DNA of 37,629 nucleotides from Petrotoga sp. 9PW.55.5.1 (GTDB lineage: Bacteria > Thermotogota > Thermotogae > Petrotogales > Petrotogaceae). The DNA lies in contig NZ_AUPM01000003.1 in assembly GCF_003265365.1 (NCBI RefSeq), positions 79,320-116,948 on the forward strand, read 5' to 3'. How positions within the stretch are numbered: the first letter of the stretch is position 1; the number at the start of each line of letters is the position of its first letter. This document shows, one piece after another, positions 24,869 to 32,957 of this stretch. The notes beneath the pieces are model-generated. The model had not been told where the DNA came from, searched no databases, and saw nothing but the letters and a program-made list of their open reading frames with translations. The position numbers and the translations under genes are program-made.

Positions 24869-26254
24869 TTAATTTTTAACATCTACGTTAGATTGATAGT
24901 TATGGGGCACTATTTCATTATTTTCCAATTTAAAAACAACTTTTGTAATAGGTTTAGTTGGAGCAAATTTTCTCTTGTGAATGATAATTTCAGTACCAGG
25001 ATAAACAATATTTCTTGAAATAATAAAAGCAGAACTCTGTGAGGCTTCAATTAATTTTTTTAGCTTTTCTAAAGATTCTTTATTATTTTTAAGTTCTGAA
25101 GTAAGGATCTTGAAAGTTTTTAGCGATTTTTTGAAATATTCTATCTGCTTACTATTGAGTTTATTCTTATCTTGTATGTTTTTTAAACCCTTTATGATTG
25201 TAGAAGTTTTTCTCAAATTTTCGCTATCTACTGCTATTTTATGTTCCAGCTCAATTAATTTCTCATTCAAATCTGGTAAAATACCAACTTCACATATTGT
25301 TTTAACTCCCATTTCACTGCCTAATATATCAGCTTCTATTAGGTTTGTTGCTAAAATACTTCCTCCAGATATTCTTCCCTTATTGCCTTCAACAATAACG
25401 TGTTTCCCTGCTTTAATATATGAGTTAACTATAGATGTTTTAACCACCAAACCTTCTGTAACTTCAACTGTTGCATTTTCTATATAATTACAAGTTAGAT
25501 TCTTAGATTTAACTAAGCTTTTACCAGATCCTTTAATACCGAATATTTTCGCATCCCCTTCGCAAATAGTAGTTGCGGATTCAACTATCCCTTTAATTTC
25601 TAAATAAAGAGTAGCTTCAACTACGAAGCCTGGTTTTACATCACCGTTAATTATTAATTTTCCTGGGAACCGGACGTTACCTGTAGAATAGTCTATGTTT
25701 CCTTCAATCTTATGTTCATCAGTTACATCAATAATAATTTCTCCGTTGGAATCTTTTTTGGTAATGAATTTTCCATCGATTTTAGATATTATTGTATTAT
25801 CTACTATCAATGTGTTTTCCCCAGTTTTTATTTTTGCTTCCTTTCCTTCCAAGCCTTCTATAACCTCTCCCGTTACAATCTTTCCAGGTTCACCTTTTGT
25901 TGGAGGTTCAATCCTTGCTAACTCAAACCCTCTTTTAACTATAATCAATTCGCTTCTTTCTTTCAAATCCATATAATTATTTGCGCTATTGGTATCTTTT
26001 TCCATAAATTTTTGAAAGATTATCTTTCCATCTTTTCCTGTTTTTGGAGGTATACCAGTTGCTATAACATATTCTTTATCATAATTTGGATTAGATATAA
26101 TCTCTTCTATTGTTTCAGCTTTTATCCCTACAGCAACGTTTTTTTCTTTTAAAATAGATTGAATACCCCCAATAGTTGGAGGTTTACCATCATCTACCAA
26201 TTTTATTGTTGCAAGCATCCCATCTTCGGAAAGTCTTACTTCATATTTGGCCAT
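24869..26254 (-). CDS. DUF342 / FapA-type polymer-binding-like protein
   Basis: 461 residues. Matches the DUF342 (FapA) layout: N-terminal domain with GIPPKTGKDGKI (about 68-79), then EPPTKGEPGKIVTGE, a right-handed beta-helix of short repeats (VRFPGKLIINGDVKPGF, KIFGIKGSGKSLV, AGKHVIVEGNKGRISGG), and a C-terminal coiled coil (about 335-405) followed by a short tail. No membrane segment. Family members are widespread in Firmicutes, Thermotogae and Vibrio, and their biochemical role is poorly known. GGAGGT precedes the ATG. Lies between queH and the TPR gene. Confidence 0.85.
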   Translation of the reverse strand: MAKYEVRLSEDGMLATIKLVDDGKPPTIGGIQSILKEKNVAVGIKAETIEEIISNPNYDKEYVIATGIPPKTGKDGKIIFQKFMEKDTNSANNYMDLKERSELIIVKRGFELARIEPPTKGEPGKIVTGEVIEGLEGKEAKIKTGENTLIVDNTIISKIDGKFITKKDSNGEIIIDVTDEHKIEGNIDYSTGNVRFPGKLIINGDVKPGFVVEATLYLEIKGIVESATTICEGDAKIFGIKGSGKSLVKSKNLTCNYIENATVEVTEGLVVKTSIVNSYIKAGKHVIVEGNKGRISGGSILATNLIEADILGSEMGVKTICEVGILPDLNEKLIELEHKIAVDSENLRKTSTIIKGLKNIQDKNKLNSKQIEYFKKSLKTFKILTSELKNNKESLEKLKKLIEASQSSAFIISRNIVYPGTEIIIHKRKFAPTKPITKVVFKLENNEIVPHNYQSNVDVKN

Positions 26255-26267
26255 TTTATAACCTCCG

Positions 26268-27074
26268 TTACCAAATTATAGCTTTTCCTTTCCATCTGCC
26301 TACTTTAAATCTTGAATTATTTAAAATACCAATATCTTTAGCAATATCTTTTTTTATCAAAACGATTTGGGGTTTCAGATATTGTAAAATTTTAAGATCA
26401 GTTTTTTCTATTAAGTAAGCTGGAATATCTTCTGGAATACGTAACAAATCTGTTTTATAAAACTTAAACCAAATTTTGGCTGTGCTTTCACCTAGCAAAT
26501 TACTTAAATTTTTCAAATTATTTTCTTTAGATATTTCTTCATATTTTTGAGATTCATTTAACGAGAAAGAACATCCACAATATTTTTGACGGTAAATATT
26601 GTATGTTTTACATATGTTGGCACCTATTTTTATTCCGTTATTTGAACGAAAGTTTATATATTTAAAAGTTAGGTCATTTTCTTCTAATTTTTTTGCTATA
26701 CTTTGTATATCATAATGAGATTTTCTGGGAGAAGATAAAAGGGTTGTTGAAAATATCTCGAAATTTCTTTTTTTGGCTTCAATTTTTGTCTTTTCTAATC
26801 TTAATTTCATACATTCATAACATCTTTTTGATTTCTCATTTTTCACCGCTTCGATCTTATCTAGAAAATCATTGGGATCATAATTTTCTTCAATCAACTC
26901 AAGTTGCCATATTTCACTTAACTTTTTAACCTCATTCAATCTTTTCACATATTCATCTGTAGGATAAATATTAGGGTTATAAAAGTATAAAACGGGATCC
27001 AACCCGTTGGCAATTAATTTTTCATATGATACGGCTAAATCAGGAGCACAACAAACATGTAAAAATACTCTCAA
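26268..27074 (-). CDS. queH: epoxyqueuosine reductase QueH
   Basis: 268 residues. Last step of queuosine tRNA modification, the non-cobalamin enzyme. Iron-sulfur and catalytic cysteines are visible in LHVCCAPDLAVS (7-18), CYECMKLRLEKT (about 95) and KYCGCSFSL (about 180). About 60 extra residues after the YCGC motif form a C-terminal extension (IPEDIPAYLIEK...FKVGRWKGKAIIW) seen in some QueH. The start is TTG, overlapping the comEA-like stop (TTGA), so the two are coupled. Confidence 0.92.
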   Translation of the reverse strand: MRVFLHVCCAPDLAVSYEKLIANGLDPVLYFYNPNIYPTDEYVKRLNEVKKLSEIWQLELIEENYDPNDFLDKIEAVKNEKSKRCYECMKLRLEKTKIEAKKRNFEIFSTTLLSSPRKSHYDIQSIAKKLEENDLTFKYINFRSNNGIKIGANICKTYNIYRQKYCGCSFSLNESQKYEEISKENNLKNLSNLLGESTAKIWFKFYKTDLLRIPEDIPAYLIEKTDLKILQYLKPQIVLIKKDIAKDIGILNNSRFKVGRWKGKAIIW

Positions 27075-27586
27075 AAGGTAATCATCCCTTCAATTTTCTT
27101 AATTGTAGAGGTGGGTATGCCTAACTTTTTTAAATCTTCTGTATCAGAAATTTTTTTTACTGATCTATAATCAATTATTTTCTGAGCAGATATTTTTCCA
27201 ATACCAGGAAGGGTTTTTAAATCTTCCAAACTAGCTGTATTCAAATTGATTTTTCCCTCATGAATTTTGTAAGTTACTTCAGAAATATAAATATAAGATT
27301 TGATATTTGAAAAAGTTTTTTCTCCAATACCAGAAACTTTCATTATATCTTCTATAGAATTGAAGCCTTTTTCCTCTCTAAATTTTATGATAGCTTGAGC
27401 TTTAGCAGGGCCTATACCTGGTAACACTAACAAGTCTTCGACATTGGCGGTTAATAGATCCACTTTGACAGGTTCTTCTTGAAATTCATAGTTCAGATTA
27501 TTCATAGCTTCATCATTTAAATTGATAAACCCTATTAAAAAAACCGTTAAAATTAATACCAGAACAACAATTAAATTTTTCTTCAT
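27071..27586 (-). CDS. ComEA-like helix-hairpin-helix protein, two HhH domains
   Basis: 171 residues. One N-terminal membrane helix (LIVVLVLILTVFLIGFI) and then two tandem helix-hairpin-helix modules: VDLLTANVEDLLVLPGIGPAKAQAI and KINLNTASLEDLKTLPGIGKISAQ. ComEA has one such double motif as the DNA receptor of natural transformation; two copies would place DNA-binding modules outside the membrane. No other competence genes are near, so the role is open. Overlaps the SPOR-like gene upstream by one base (TAATG). Confidence 0.85.
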   Translation of the reverse strand: MKKNLIVVLVLILTVFLIGFINLNDEAMNNLNYEFQEEPVKVDLLTANVEDLLVLPGIGPAKAQAIIKFREEKGFNSIEDIMKVSGIGEKTFSNIKSYIYISEVTYKIHEGKINLNTASLEDLKTLPGIGKISAQKIIDYRSVKKISDTEDLKKLGIPTSTIKKIEGMITF

Positions 27587-28347
27587 TATTTAGCTGTTCC
27601 TTGAAAATATAGCTCATCTTTGACGAACCTATCTTTTATATCAAAACCAGTTAAATCTGAAATCATCTTTACGTCCATACTTTGTAGATATCTTTGGGCC
27701 TCGTTTTTATCTTCAAAAAATCCTATGAGTATAGACCAATAATCTTCTTTACTCTGAGGATATTTCCCGTTATAGACAAAGGCAGGTATATTGGCTTGTC
27801 TTAATAATATAGTAGGAAAAACCACAGGAGCAGGGGAATTATATAGACGAATTTGAATAGATAACATATTTTGCAAATCTTGCCCAACTTGCAGATCATA
27901 ATCAGCACGATACAAATAATACTTATTTTCATTTTCAAATATGAAGTAAGGAATTTCATTTTCTAATGCAAACAACGCCTCTTCATAGGCTTGCCTTTGG
28001 TTGTAAAAAATTCTTACACTTCCAGGGTTGTATGGTTTTAATAAGGAAACTGAGTTATTTAATAGTATATGAAAATCAAGCTCTTGAATATTATAACTTA
28101 CTTCAGCTTTGGTACTTCCTATTTCAATTTCAGGCAATTTCAATTCTTCTATTGGATTGGTTGTAGGAGCTTGATTCTCTAGGCTTGAATAATTATTATA
28201 AAACTCTAACTCCTCGATCTTTAGGGTTAGTTGATTCATTTGGCTTTTTAAATAAATTGTATAGCCTGTAAGAATAAAAGTAACCATGGGTAATATAAAT
28301 GTAATTATTAAAATAAGTCTAAACCAAACAGCATTCTTATTTTGCAT
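27586..28347 (-). CDS. membrane-anchored SPOR-like protein
   Basis: 253 residues. One N-terminal membrane helix (RLILIITFILPMVTFILTG) with short coiled coil, a low-complexity linker (NQAPTTNPIEEL), and a C-terminal globular part with two SPOR-like blocks: one near RIFYNQRQAYEEALFALEN and one YWSILIGFFEDKNEAQRYL. SPOR domains bind denuded peptidoglycan at division sites; the match here is structural in style and modest. ATG overlaps the aroB-like stop (TAATG). No other family recognised. Confidence 0.6.
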   Translation of the reverse strand: MQNKNAVWFRLILIITFILPMVTFILTGYTIYLKSQMNQLTLKIEELEFYNNYSSLENQAPTTNPIEELKLPEIEIGSTKAEVSYNIQELDFHILLNNSVSLLKPYNPGSVRIFYNQRQAYEEALFALENEIPYFIFENENKYYLYRADYDLQVGQDLQNMLSIQIRLYNSPAPVVFPTILLRQANIPAFVYNGKYPQSKEDYWSILIGFFEDKNEAQRYLQSMDVKMISDLTGFDIKDRFVKDELYFQGTAK

Positions 28348-29336
28348 TACACACCTCTCAACAAACCATTGAATTCTGGTATATAATCTTTTATTTCACC
28401 AAAATTCAAAATAGCACTCTCGAATCCATCTTCAGTAATTAATACTTCCCTAATCGGTATATTTTTTATAGTTGACTTGATACTTTTTATTTTTACAGAC
28501 TTTAGATTATTAAATCCAGTAATATTCTCAAAAATATTTACAAAATTTTTTTCTTTAATATAATTGAATTTATAACTTAAAAACACAAGAAAAGCAAAAG
28601 ACAACGCCTCATTCTTAATGAAATCAGGACTATTAGTAGTATCTATAAGATATTTCATCAATTTTGTCCCTGGGAAAGGGAAATCATTAGAATACAATGA
28701 TAAAGCAAATTTTACAGATGAATAAAGGTATTCTTCAAGATCTAAACGAATAAAATTTTTTGAGTATTTCAACGATAAAGTTGCGAAGTTCTTATCGAAT
28801 AAAAGACCCAAAATATAACCTAAGAAAAAATGGTTTTTCATATCATGTTTTTCTAAAAACTTACAAAAATAAGGGTCAACATACACAAAATCAGGATATC
28901 CTGACACTTTTAAGAAATTTTTCGTGTAGTTTAAATCTAGGTAAAATTCGCCTGAAACTGGTAAATATATCATTGAAGACAACGTTGTTGGCACGATAGT
29001 AAATGTGCCTTTTGGAAAATCTAAAGTGTGAAAAACGTAACCAGCCAAATCAATTAAAGATCCTCCACCTACCACTATCAAGTTGTTGTAATTTTCAGAC
29101 ATCATTATTTTGCATAATTCTAAATACCTATCAAAATATTTTGCTTCACTTCCACCTTTTTCAAAGATGATGTTTGAACGGTCTTCAAAATATAAATTTC
29201 TTTTTAACTTTTCGTCAATAATAAGCAGTGTTCCATATTTTGAAGTATATTTTTTTAAAAAACTTTCATAGTAGCCGACATTTATGTTTATTGTAATGTC
29301 TTTTTCAATCCCTTTTGAAAAACTAAGGCTTTTCAT
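28347..29336 (-). CDS. degenerate 3-dehydroquinate synthase homologue
   Basis: 329 residues, close to AroB length. The NAD-binding core is clear: IVVGGGSLIDLAGYVFHTL (about 89-107) followed by IVPTTLSSM, and YPDFVYVDPYF corresponds to the AroB strand before the metal site. However, the DSSVGGK segment, the metal-ligand Glu region and both His blocks (GHTFGHAIE and HGEAVA in AroB) are replaced, by PGTKLMKYLI and IKNEALS. Loss of all metal ligands argues against the cyclisation reaction. It may be a pseudoenzyme with a new role or a decaying copy, though the frame is intact. Coupled to the SPOR-like gene; no other shikimate genes here. Confidence 0.75.
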   Translation of the reverse strand: MKSLSFSKGIEKDITININVGYYESFLKKYTSKYGTLLIIDEKLKRNLYFEDRSNIIFEKGGSEAKYFDRYLELCKIMMSENYNNLIVVGGGSLIDLAGYVFHTLDFPKGTFTIVPTTLSSMIYLPVSGEFYLDLNYTKNFLKVSGYPDFVYVDPYFCKFLEKHDMKNHFFLGYILGLLFDKNFATLSLKYSKNFIRLDLEEYLYSSVKFALSLYSNDFPFPGTKLMKYLIDTTNSPDFIKNEALSFAFLVFLSYKFNYIKEKNFVNIFENITGFNNLKSVKIKSIKSTIKNIPIREVLITEDGFESAILNFGEIKDYIPEFNGLLRGV

Positions 29337-29353
29337 TATATTTCATCCTTTTA

Positions 29354-29785
29354 TTAAATTCTCTCTATTTTTTCAACCCGGGTTTTGTGTCTCCCGCCTT
29401 CAAACTCCGTTGATAAAAACTTATCAACCGTCCAAATTGCTAAGTCTGGCCCCATAAGTCTTCCTGCTAAAACTAATACATTTGCATCGTTATGTTTACG
29501 CGCATATTCTGCCATAGAAGGATAAAGACACAATGCACCACGAATACCTTTAACTTTATTTACAGATATGGACATACCAATGCCAGTTCCACACAACCCA
29601 ATACCGAAATCAACTTCTTTTTTAGCAACTTTTTCTCCTAATATTTTTGCATAATCAGGATAATCTACGCTCTCTTCAGAATCAGTTCCTAAATCTATAA
29701 AATCTATATTTTTACTTTTCAAATACTTTTTAATAGCTTCCTTCATTTTATATGCTGCATGATCAGAAGCAATCGCTATTTTCAC
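29354..29785 (-). CDS. rpiB: ribose-5-phosphate isomerase B
   Basis: 143 residues. Interconverts ribose 5-phosphate and ribulose 5-phosphate. ASDHAAY (Asp8, His9), DLGTDSEESVDYPD, the base Cys65 in GLCGTGIGMSISVNK and the HNDANVLVLAGR block are all RpiB hallmarks. The GTG at 29785, ten bases after AAGGAG, gives the family start MKIAIASDHA; the longer start at 29815 does not. Located between lexA and the aroB homologue. Confidence 0.93.
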   Translation of the reverse strand: MKIAIASDHAAYKMKEAIKKYLKSKNIDFIDLGTDSEESVDYPDYAKILGEKVAKKEVDFGIGLCGTGIGMSISVNKVKGIRGALCLYPSMAEYARKHNDANVLVLAGRLMGPDLAIWTVDKFLSTEFEGGRHKTRVEKIERI

Positions 29786-29828
29786 ACTCAATTCACTCCT
29801 TATAAAAAGCAACAATAGTTATATAAAT

Positions 29829-30446
29829 TTACATGAATCTGATTAAACCAACCATTTTACCTTGTATCTTTAATCTGTTGGCTTTAATTTTTATCTCTTT
29901 CATTTGCTTGTTTTCCGGAATTAGCAGAATTTCTTCTTCATTCAATCTTTTAAATTTTTTTAAGGTGGCATTCCTGTCATCTATTAATGCCACTACTATA
30001 TCCCCATCATTAGCGTACTCTTGTCTTCTAATTATAACAAAATCTCCACTCCTAATCTGTGCATCTATCATAGAGTTTCCTTCAACTTTCAACGAAAAAT
30101 ACTCATAAGATTTTGGGAAGAAATTTGTTGGTATTGGTACATAATCTACTACCGATTGTATTGCTTCTATAGCATCACCAGCAGCTATCTTTCCTGAAAT
30201 AGGGGCTAAAGTTTCTGATGCGAAAATTTCACCAGACTTAGGAGTAATCCTGATTCCTCTTGAAACATTTTTTCTTTCAATGTAGCCTTTTTTTTCTAAA
30301 ATTATTAGGTGTTTGTGAGCAGCTCTCGGACTTTTGAATCCAAAATGCTTCATTATATCTCTTATACTTGGTGCAAATCCGTTTTTTCCCATATAAGATT
30401 TTAGGAATTCTAAGATTTGGGCTTGCCTTTTTGTTAAATCTTCCAT
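29829..30446 (-). CDS. lexA: LexA repressor
   Basis: 205 residues. SOS repressor with self-cleavage. N-terminal winged helix (TKRQAQILEFLKSYMGKNGFAPSIRDI, SPRAAHKHLIILEKKGYI), cleavage bond Ala89-Gly90 in GKIAAGDAI, catalytic Ser125 in GNSMID and Lys163 in ATLKKF. All needed residues are present. The gap to gyrA holds GTTTAAAC (30484-30491), which could be an operator but is not a known LexA box. Its ATG follows GGGGAT. Lies immediately downstream of gyrA. Confidence 0.93.
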   Translation of the reverse strand: MEDLTKRQAQILEFLKSYMGKNGFAPSIRDIMKHFGFKSPRAAHKHLIILEKKGYIERKNVSRGIRITPKSGEIFASETLAPISGKIAAGDAIEAIQSVVDYVPIPTNFFPKSYEYFSLKVEGNSMIDAQIRSGDFVIIRRQEYANDGDIVVALIDDRNATLKKFKRLNEEEILLIPENKQMKEIKIKANRLKIQGKMVGLIRFM

Positions 30447-30497
30447 TTTCGTATCCCCTTTCTTAATTTTTACAGGTATATTCGTTTAAACAAAATT

Positions 30498-32939
30498 TCA
30501 CTCGGTTTCTTGAACCTCTATTGTTCCCACTACTGAATCATTTTCATCTAACCTAACAACAATAACTCCTTGGGTAATTCTGCCTAAAACGTTTATATTA
30601 TCAACGTTAACTCTAATTGCTTTGCCTTTTTTAGTAAAAACAAGAATATCTTTTCCGTCTTGTACACTCATAGCGCATATAATAGAACCGATCTTCAAAA
30701 CATCTCTTACTGTTTTTAAACCTACGCCTCCACGATTCTGAACCCTGTAGGAATCAAATAAAGCTCTTTTTCCATAACCTTTTTCGGTTATTAATAGTAA
30801 TTTTTTATCTTTTTCCTCTCTTACGACATTCACCACTTCATCATCTTTCCTTAACTTAATAGAGTTAACTCCCATGGCGTTTCTCCCCATCTTTCTTACA
30901 TCGGATGAATGGAATTTAAGCGCCATACCTTTTTTTGTAATTACCAATATATTTTCATCTTTGCTATTTAATAGGATTGCATCCACTACCATATCGTTAT
31001 CTGATAAATTTATGGCCCTAATACCGTTGTTTCTTGCATTTCTAAATTCTCTTAGCGAAGTTCTTTTTACCTTTCCTAATTTTGTAAAGATCATAATATC
31101 TTTATCATAATCTCCGTCTAAGGAAATTGGAGCGATAGTTTTTATATCTTCTGCCTCACTCAAACTAATAAAATTAGCGATATGTTTACCTTTTGATCCT
31201 TTGAAACTTGTTTCTATCTCATAAGCGTTAATTTGATAAGCTTTTCCCGCAGAACTTATCAACATAAGCTTAGATAATCTGTTAGTATTGATTATTTCTT
31301 TAACGTTATCATCTTCAGATATTTTTAACCCTTTTACACCTTTTCCGCCTCTTCCCTGGACCTTATATTCATTTGAAGGAATGGCTTTTATATATCCCCA
31401 TTTTGTTAGTACAATAACGACATCTTCATCTTGAACCATTTCAACTTCTTCAGAAAAATTTGATTCGTTGTACAGAATTTCAGTTCTTCTATCATCACCG
31501 AATTTTTCACGTACTTCATCAAGTTCTTCCTTAATTACATTCATCAATTTATCTTTATTATTCAAAATTTCGATATCTTTTTCTATCTGGGTATATAAGC
31601 CTTTTAACTCTTCTTTTAGATTGTTGGATTCCAATCTTGAAAGACTTATTAATCGCATATCTGCTATAGCTTTTGCTTGTTCTTGGGTTACACCTATTGT
31701 TTCCTGCAAATTTTTTAAAGCCATTTCTGGATTCTCAGAATTTCTAATAATTTCCACAACCGTGTCTATTCCTTGAACAGCTTTTATTAACCCTTCCACG
31801 ATATGAGCTCTTTTTTTAGCCTTTTCTAATTCATATTTTACTCTTCGGGTTATTACTTCAACCCTGTGATCTAAAAAGCTTTGCAATAACATTTTTAAAT
31901 TCATCAAAGAAGGTTTATCTTTATCAATGACATTCATCTGAACGTAAAAATATGATTGAAGATTTGTGTGTTTAAACAATTCATTGATCAATCTTTTTAT
32001 ATTCGCATTTCTTTTTAATTCTATAACTAGCCTAATTCCCTCTTTATCGCTTTCGTCTCTTACATCTTTAATTCCAGAATCCTTTTTTTGTTCTTTTAAT
32101 CTGACTGCATATTTAACTATTTGTTGAATTATATCAGATTTAGAGACGTTGTAAGGAATTTCATCAAAAACAATGGAAGTTCCCTTATCATTCTCTTCAA
32201 TTCTATATTTCCCTCTAATAGTTATTTTGCCTCTTCCATTCTCATATAGCTCAGCTAGATTTTCTCCATCAACTACCAAACCACCTGTTGGAAAATCAGG
32301 GCCTTTAATATGTTTTAGTAAGTCTTTTACCTCACAATCGGGATTTTCAATCATTAATTTTAAGGCATTCACCAGTTCTTTTAAATTATGTGGTGGAATA
32401 TTTGTAGTCATTCCAACAGCAATTCCACTAGAACCATTCATTAAAAGATTAGGTAATCTCGTAGGTAAAACTATAGGTTCCTTTAAAGAGCCATCGAAGT
32501 TATCCCTGAAATCAACAGTGTCTTTATCTATATCTTTGAGCATATACTCGCCTAATTCAGGCATCCTTGCCTCAGTATACCTCATTGCGGCAGGCGGATC
32601 GCCATCTATCGAACCAAAGTTTCCTTGAGCTTCAACTAATGGGTATCTCAAAGTGAAAGATTGACCCATTCTAACCAGGGCATCATAAATAGCAGCATCC
32701 CCATGGGGATGATACTTACCCATAACTTCTCCAACAATACGGGCATTTTTTTTGAATGAAGAATTATGTTTTAACCCCAACTCACTCATAGAATATAATA
32801 TTCTTCTTTGAACGGGTTTCAATCCATCCCTTACATCTGGGATAGCTCTACTAACAATAACGCTCATAGAGTATAATAAATATGAAGTTCTAAGTTCATC
32901 GGTAAAATCTTTAATTATTATCTGGTTTTGATCTTCCAT
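30498..32939 (-). CDS. gyrA: DNA gyrase subunit A
   Basis: 813 residues. Breakage-reunion subunit of gyrase. The catalytic Tyr121 lies in [10 protein letters not shown]; the winged-helix region reads [18 protein letters not shown], so the position of E. coli Ser83 is Ala82, while Asp86 is kept. The C-terminal beta-pinwheel has the GyrA box QGRGGKG (about residue 530), which separates GyrA from ParC. GGAGGT stands 11-12 bases before the ATG. Sits 18 bases after metG and 51 before lexA, so the three may be co-transcribed. Confidence 0.94.
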   Translation of the reverse strand: MEDQNQIIIKDFTDELRTSYLLYSMSVIVSRAIPDVRDGLKPVQRRILYSMSELGLKHNSSFKKNARIVGEVMGKYHPHGDAAIYDALVRMGQSFTLRYPLVEAQGNFGSIDGDPPAAMRYTEARMPELGEYMLKDIDKDTVDFRDNFDGSLKEPIVLPTRLPNLLMNGSSGIAVGMTTNIPPHNLKELVNALKLMIENPDCEVKDLLKHIKGPDFPTGGLVVDGENLAELYENGRGKITIRGKYRIEENDKGTSIVFDEIPYNVSKSDIIQQIVKYAVRLKEQKKDSGIKDVRDESDKEGIRLVIELKRNANIKRLINELFKHTNLQSYFYVQMNVIDKDKPSLMNLKMLLQSFLDHRVEVITRRVKYELEKAKKRAHIVEGLIKAVQGIDTVVEIIRNSENPEMALKNLQETIGVTQEQAKAIADMRLISLSRLESNNLKEELKGLYTQIEKDIEILNNKDKLMNVIKEELDEVREKFGDDRRTEILYNESNFSEEVEMVQDEDVVIVLTKWGYIKAIPSNEYKVQGRGGKGVKGLKISEDDNVKEIINTNRLSKLMLISSAGKAYQINAYEIETSFKGSKGKHIANFISLSEAEDIKTIAPISLDGDYDKDIMIFTKLGKVKRTSLREFRNARNNGIRAINLSDNDMVVDAILLNSKDENILVITKKGMALKFHSSDVRKMGRNAMGVNSIKLRKDDEVVNVVREEKDKKLLLITEKGYGKRALFDSYRVQNRGGVGLKTVRDVLKIGSIICAMSVQDGKDILVFTKKGKAIRVNVDNINVLGRITQGVIVVRLDENDSVVGTIEVQETE

Positions 32940-32957
32940 TTTTTACATTTACCTCCA

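Noticed and set aside
30484-30491. GTTTAAAC before lexA as a LexA operator
   Set aside because: A palindrome, but it does not fit the known CGAAC-N4-GTTCG or CTGT-N8-ACAG boxes and only one copy is visible; left as a possibility in the text.
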